Made by a program: the position numbers and the translations under genes. DNA of 64,000 nt from Luteimonas aquatica. Its GTDB lineage: Bacteria; Pseudomonadota; Gammaproteobacteria; Xanthomonadales; Xanthomonadaceae. Below, one piece after another: positions 60,601 to 64,000 of this stretch. The number at the start of each line of letters is the position of its first letter. Position 1 is the stretch's first letter. Under the pieces are notes generated by a model. That model was not told where the DNA came from and searched no databases. It saw only the letters and a list, made by a program, of their open reading frames with translations. The stretch covers positions 248,001 through 312,000 of the forward strand of contig NZ_JALBFU010000002.1 of assembly GCF_022662575.1 (NCBI RefSeq), given 5' to 3'.

Positions 60601-61200
60601 GTTCACGCTCGACGCGCTGTTGCGCGGCGTGGGCGTGCCGGTGGCGAAGTCGGCGGCGTTGTTGTTGCTGTCGGTACAGCCGCCGCCCGCGCGCAGCACG
60701 GCGAGCGTGTTGCTCGGGGCGGGCGTGGGCGCCGAGCCCTCGGCGCAGTTCGCGGTGCCGCCGAAGCCGACGAAATCGATGTTGCCCGTCGGGCAGGCGC
60801 CGCTCAGCGCCGTGGTGGCGTTGACCAGGGCCACCTTGCCGGCGGTACCGCTCATGGGGATGGTGCCGGTGGCGTCGGGGGTGGGCAGGGACGCGGTTCC
60901 GCCGCTGCCGTCGGCTTCCTTGACCAGGTAGTAGGCGCCCGGGGCGATGCTGCCCGAGAGCGTGGTCACCTGCCAGCTGCTGCCGGTCGCCGAGGCGTAC
61001 TGCACCGACCAGCCGGTCAGGTCGACGGCGCTGGTACCGTTGTTGTGCAGTTCGATGAAGTCGCTTTTCAGCGTGGCGCCGGAGTTGCCGCCGCCGCCGT
61101 AGACCTGGCTGATGGTCACCTGCGCCTGTGCGGCGCCCGCGAAGCCGATTGCGGCACAACACGGCAACAGCCATGCCAGCCGACGCAATACCTTGCTCAT
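57625..61200 (-). CDS. large secreted endonuclease/exonuclease/phosphatase-family protein (ExeM/NucH-like)
   Basis: 1191 residues. Signal peptide (to about 26, FAGAAQAQV), then a lamin-tail domain (about 27-165: DFIELHNNGTSAVDLTGWSV). A Calx-beta-like domain (about 205-310) includes DIATADGTATAGSDY. A YhcR-type OB-like region follows (about 320-520), then the nuclease core (about 580-910: DILAVQEVES, VLVLGDFNAFE, SLDHVIANASL, TRLSDHDPAVVLL) with the Mg-binding Glu, Asp, Asn and His of EEP nucleases. The C-terminus has repeated DUF11-like beta domains. Probably degrades extracellular DNA. Start ATG at 61200 has GGGGAG. Followed by a terminator. Confidence 0.88.
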   Translation of the reverse strand: MSKVLRRLAWLLPCCAAIGFAGAAQAQVTISQVYGGGGNSGATLKSDFIELHNNGTSAVDLTGWSVQYASATGSSWQVTTLSGSIAPGAYYLVKEADGSGGTASLPTPDATGTIPMSGTAGKVALVNATTALSGACPTGNIDFVGFGGTANCAEGSAPTPAPSNTLAVLRAGGGCTDSNNNAADFATGTPTPRNSASSVNVCGGGGQPVLNIADVVQAEGNSGASDFTFVVTLSQPAGAGGVSFDIATADGTATAGSDYTGRSLTAQTIPAGSSTYIFTVSVQGDTSNEADETFFVNVTNVTGALAGDAQAVGTIVNDDVVLTPIHDIQGNGDSSPLVGQTVTTAGIVTARRNNGFFLQAPDAEADADPLTSEGVFVFINSTPPAAAAVGSRVQVRGTVVEYVPSADPTQPPLTEIGGSPVVTALSTGHALPTPVALTATFPDPDGAYNQLERLEGMRVTAAGLTVNTPTLGSVNETNATGSSNGVFHAVVTGQPRAYRKPGVQQPDPLPAGSGASVPRWNTNPQVIAVSSNALGAGTVNAASGCLIGSATGPLDYSFRRYTLYPEQALQMQCNGADQPKPALQATADDLSVAGFNMQRFFDDVNDPAIGEPVLTPTAYQNRLNKASLAIRNYLNAPDILAVQEVESLSVLQTVAARIGSDAVAAGQPDPHYTAYLQEGNDVGGIDVGFLVKGADVGGGVSRVEVIEVVQEGKSTTWVEPSGATSLLNDRPPLRLKAVVHFNDGRSYPLTVVVVHQRSLNGSEEDTADGVRVRAKRQKQAEFLANLLQTRQAADPGERVLVLGDFNAFEFNDGYADVMGTVTGLPSADDQTVVAGDGADLVNPDYDDLTFLHTPDQSYSYAFDGNVQSLDHVIANASLMNDGQLATVQIDHARINADFPEIARSDAGTPTRLSDHDPAVVLLRLKAQEFADLGVAANVVPGTVQPGQTATFGVTVNNAGPNAAAFPAVAFVFDRAVTPTVAAPAGWTCTAPQTTPSLTTVTCSRDSLAAGETPAFTLQVTPDASLAGSTLTLATSVASQTPDENTGNNNASAALVVEVPPSADLAVAIAGPATLPASAFSAQYAYTLRNDGQLAAAQPTLTISGNTVVTTSTVAAPAGWQCSKIANGGRSVRFVCSAASTLAAGASASFTLKTNVKPTPAGGQVVVQGTAATATNDGDPSNDSASFTSTVN

Positions 61201-61322
61201 TGGATCTCCCCGAGGTTGGACGTTGGGCGGCACCCCTTGCCGCGTGACGCGCGATTGTGCCGCAACCCGATGGCAGGCGCATGACGCCACGACCATGCCC
61301 GGATCGGTTACGCTGGAGGGTT

Positions 61323-62207
61323 ATGAGCATCGACAAAAACCAGCGGCCGCTGGAAGCGGGCATCCATACCGACCTGGATGGGCGCCTGACCTACCAGGGC
61401 TACCTGCGCCTGGACCGGCTGCTGTCGGCGCAGCAGCCGCTGTCGAACCCGCCGCACCACGACGAGATGCTCTTCATCGTCCAGCACCAGGTCTCGGAGC
61501 TGTGGCTGAAGCTGCTGATCCATGAGCTGTCGACGGCGATCGACTGCCTGCGCGAGGACAAGGTCTGGCAGTTCGGCAAGGTCGCCTCGCGCTGCAAGCA
61601 GGTGCTGCGCCAGCTCACCGAGCAGTGGTCGGTGCTGGAGACGCTCACGCCGTCGGAGTACATGGAGTTCCGCGACGTGCTGGGGCCCTCCTCGGGCTTC
61701 CAGTCGCTGCAGTACCGCACCGTCGAATTCCTGATGGGCAACAAGAACGCCGGCATGCTGCGCGTGTTCAGGCACGACGCCGGCGCCGAGGCGGGGCTGC
61801 GCGCGGCGCTGGAGGCGCCGTCGCTGTACGACGAATTCCTGCGCTACCTGGCGCGCTGGGGCCATGCCGTGCCGCAGCGCCATCTGCAGCGCGACTGGAG
61901 CCAGGCGCACGTGGCCGACACCGAGCTGCTGCCGGTGTTCGAGCGCATCTACGAGGACACCGACCGCTACTGGCGCGAGTACGCGCTGTGCGAGGACATG
62001 GTCGACCTGGAGACGCAGTTCCAGCTGTGGCGCTTCCGCCACATGCGCACGGTGATGCGCATCATCGGCTTCAAGCGCGGCACCGGCGGCTCCAGCGGCG
62101 TGGGCTTCCTCAAGCAGGCGCTGGAACTGACATTCTTCCCCGAACTGTTCGACGTGCGCACCACCATCGGTCCGGGCGCGCAGTACGCGAAGCCGCCGGC
62201 GGAATAG
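61323..62207 (+). CDS. kynA: tryptophan 2,3-dioxygenase
   Basis: 294 residues. Opens the indole ring of L-tryptophan with O2 to N-formylkynurenine. Heme His240 is in [13 protein letters not shown], and the substrate-contact region [17 protein letters not shown] and loop [11 protein letters not shown] match the bacterial TDO family; His240 equals the Xanthomonas campestris enzyme numbering as known for that protein. Divergent from the nuclease gene. No kynureninase or formamidase gene is in the window. Confidence 0.95.
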   Translation: MSIDKNQRPLEAGIHTDLDGRLTYQGYLRLDRLLSAQQPLSNPPHHDEMLFIVQHQVSELWLKLLIHELSTAIDCLREDKVWQFGKVASRCKQVLRQLTEQWSVLETLTPSEYMEFRDVLGPSSGFQSLQYRTVEFLMGNKNAGMLRVFRHDAGAEAGLRAALEAPSLYDEFLRYLARWGHAVPQRHLQRDWSQAHVADTELLPVFERIYEDTDRYWREYALCEDMVDLETQFQLWRFRHMRTVMRIIGFKRGTGGSSGVGFLKQALELTFFPELFDVRTTIGPGAQYAKPPAE

Positions 62208-62400
62208 CCGCTGCGCGCGATCGCGCGCGAGGCCGCGGCACCGGGCATGGCCGGACCGCACGGTCGGAAAACCGCGGAAATTGCTGCTATGCAGCAAAGG
62301 TTTTTTCATCGGACACGGTTTGACGTAGCGTTCACGGTCGGACATTCTCCCGCGCGGCCCGTGCCGGGCGTCCCACATCCATCCTGACAGGGGAGACCGC

Positions 62401-63996
62401 ATGAGCGGAGCCGCCATCACCCAAGCGCCGCAGCCGCCGCTGCCGGACTTCAAGCAGACCCTCGGCCATCCCGCGCCGCTGTGGATGCTGTTCATGACCG
62501 AATTCTGGGAGCGGTTCGCCTTCTACGGCATCCGCTGGGCGCTGGTGCTGTACATGGTGGCGCAGTTCCACGGCGGCGATCCCTCGGGCGAGGCGCCCTC
62601 CAACCGCACCTATGGCGCGTATCTGGCGCTGATCTACGCCGCGGCGATCTTCGGCGGCTACGTGGCCGACCGGATCATCGGCTACCAGCGCTCGATCCTG
62701 CTCGGCGCGGCGATCATGGCCGCGGGCCTGTTCATGATCTCGATTCCGGACCCGCTGGTGTTCGAAATCGGCCTGGCCACCATCATCTGCGGCAACGGCC
62801 TGTTCAAGCCCAACATCTCGACCATGGTCGGCAAGCTCTACGCCGTCGGCGACGGGCGGCGCGATGCGGGTTTCACGATCTTCTACATGGGCATCAACCT
62901 GGGCGGATTCCTCGCGCCCATCTTCACCGGCATCCTAGCCGACCAGATCTTCGGCACGCCCGAGATGCCCGCCTACAAGGTGGTGTTCATCGCCTCGGGC
63001 ATCGGCATGCTGATCAGCCTGATCTGGTTCTGGTTCGGCCGCCGCCAGCTGCAGACCATCGGCCGGCCGCCGGCCGACAGCCAGGACAAGCGCAAGGTCG
63101 TCTACGTGCTGATCGGCGCGCTGCTGTCGATTCCGGCGGCCTACTTCCTGCTGGCGATCAATGCCGTGACCCTGGCCTGGGTGCTCGGCTTCATGTTCGT
63201 GGCGCTGTGCGCGATGCTGCTGGTGGAGGGCATCCGCGAGGGCGCGGTGCAGCGCGACCGCGCGATCGCCATGCTGATCATCTTCGTGTTCAACGTGCTG
63301 TTCTGGATGTTCTTCGAGCAGGCCGGCAGTTCGTTCACCTTCCTGGCGGACAAGATCGTCGACCGCGACATCTTCGGTCCGGGCGGGTTCGTGTTCTCCA
63401 ACGCCTGGTTCCAGTCGGTCAACTCGATGGCGATTATCGCCATCGCGCCGATCCTCGCGGTGATCTGGGTGTGGATGGGCAAGCGCAACATCGAGCCCTC
63501 GATCTCGCGCAAGTTCAGCCTGGGCCTGGTCTTCAACGGCCTGGCATTCCTGCTGCTGGTGGTGGTGCTGACCCCGGTGGTGCTGACGCTGTCCGGCAGC
63601 CAGAACATCCCGGGCTGGATGCAGTGGGCGACCAGCGTGTCGCCCTCGACGCCGTTCGACGCCGCGGCGGGCAAGATCCCCTTCTGGTCGCTTTTCATGG
63701 TCTACGTCATCCAGTCGGTCGGCGAGCTGTGCCTGTCGCCGATCGGCCTGTCGATGGTGACCAAGCTGGCGCCGGTGCGCCTGGTGGGCTTCGGCATGGG
63801 CGGCTGGTTCCTGTCCACGGGCATCGGCAACAACCTGTCCGGCATTTTCGCCGGCGTGGTGAGCGGCGAGGGCGGCATGAGCCCGTCGACGGCGCTGACC
63901 GGTTACGGGTTCGGCTTCCTGGTGCTGCTCGCGGCCGGCGTGCTGCTGTTCCTGATCGCGCCGCTGATCAGCAAGTTGATGCACGGCGTGAAATAG
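62401..63996 (+). CDS. POT-family proton-dependent peptide transporter
   Basis: 531 residues. About 12-14 transmembrane helices. Family motifs: EFWERFAFYGIRW (ExxERFxxYG, proton-coupling), FKPNISTMVG, and FTIFYMGINLGGFLAP (PTR2 signature). Imports di/tripeptides with protons. Preceded by a purine-rich GGGGAGACC ribosome site. Complete within the window. A peptide importer near secreted wall hydrolases would suit a bacterium feeding on lysed prey, but this is inference. Confidence 0.93.
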   Translation: MSGAAITQAPQPPLPDFKQTLGHPAPLWMLFMTEFWERFAFYGIRWALVLYMVAQFHGGDPSGEAPSNRTYGAYLALIYAAAIFGGYVADRIIGYQRSILLGAAIMAAGLFMISIPDPLVFEIGLATIICGNGLFKPNISTMVGKLYAVGDGRRDAGFTIFYMGINLGGFLAPIFTGILADQIFGTPEMPAYKVVFIASGIGMLISLIWFWFGRRQLQTIGRPPADSQDKRKVVYVLIGALLSIPAAYFLLAINAVTLAWVLGFMFVALCAMLLVEGIREGAVQRDRAIAMLIIFVFNVLFWMFFEQAGSSFTFLADKIVDRDIFGPGGFVFSNAWFQSVNSMAIIAIAPILAVIWVWMGKRNIEPSISRKFSLGLVFNGLAFLLLVVVLTPVVLTLSGSQNIPGWMQWATSVSPSTPFDAAAGKIPFWSLFMVYVIQSVGELCLSPIGLSMVTKLAPVRLVGFGMGGWFLSTGIGNNLSGIFAGVVSGEGGMSPSTALTGYGFGFLVLLAAGVLLFLIAPLISKLMHGVK

Positions 63997-64000
63997 CCGT

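Noticed and set aside
57205..61284. 1359-codon open frame on the plus strand
   Set aside because: It is the antisense of the secreted nuclease gene. High GC keeps antisense frames open; its sequence is low-complexity Gly/Ala/Val/Arg/His with no domains.

Overview
The window is high-GC gammaproteobacterial chromosome. Gene content fits the Lysobacter/Xanthomonas family (Lysobacteraceae): several secreted cell-wall hydrolases, a PhoP/PhoQ-type pair, the birA-coaX-SPOR order, a tryptophan 2,3-dioxygenase whose heme histidine falls at residue 240, OpgD, and a branched-chain-type 2-oxoacid dehydrogenase cluster. There is no rRNA or other phylogenetic marker, so genus is not claimed. Both ends are ordinary chromosome; the left edge cuts a LytS-type histidine kinase.

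Layout. 1-9.4 kb: LytS-type kinase (cut), apt, two tandem secreted peptidoglycan hydrolases sharing a C-terminal repeat, opgD, a lytic transglycosylase, a PQQ-type sugar dehydrogenase lipoprotein, and small Cys-rich and EF-hand proteins. 9.4-15.8 kb: HAD phosphatase, NlpE-like lipoprotein, then an AraC-type regulator divergent from a metal-dependent hydrolase, a flavin monooxygenase and an SDR. 15.9-18.4 kb: three unrecognised genes of atypical character. 18.4-29.1 kb: dusA, amidinotransferase-fold enzyme, phoP/phoQ with a small exported protein upstream, mtfA, birA, coaX, a GST/LysR pair and a SPOR protein.

29.2-41.2 kb: an integrated element of about 11.9 kb, the most unusual part of the window. 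It has split a host tRNA-Thr(UGU) gene exactly in its anticodon loop: the 5' half (29208-29245) lies at one end and the 3' half (41126-41170) at the other. Neither junction restores the host tRNA. The element carries a different, complete tRNA-Thr(UGU) 119 bp inside the left junction, apparently as a replacement. Inside are an XRE repressor divergent from a membrane-anchored small protein, an AlpA-like HTH protein, a primase-polymerase/SF3 helicase followed by repeats flanking AT-rich DNA (candidate origin), a terminase-small-subunit-like protein, several unknown genes, a HEPN-like gene beside a G9 tract, and a tyrosine integrase. It has no capsid, portal, tail or lysis genes, so it resembles a phage satellite (PICI-like). 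It also carries a class II, leucine-like tRNA whose predicted anticodon is UUA, a possible ochre suppressor.

41.2-64 kb: CGNR-type regulator with a divergent membrane protein, GNAT, arginase, entericidin, CsbD, trpS with an extended C-terminus, a HEAT-repeat protein, a third secreted M23 peptidase, an MBL-fold hydrolase, and the 2-oxoacid dehydrogenase cluster (E1alpha, E1beta, cupin, SH3, E2, VOC), in which E2 has Thr in place of the usual active-site Asp. Then come a 1191-residue secreted nuclease-like protein, tryptophan 2,3-dioxygenase and a POT-family peptide transporter. All functions are inferred by reading protein motifs; no database search was run.
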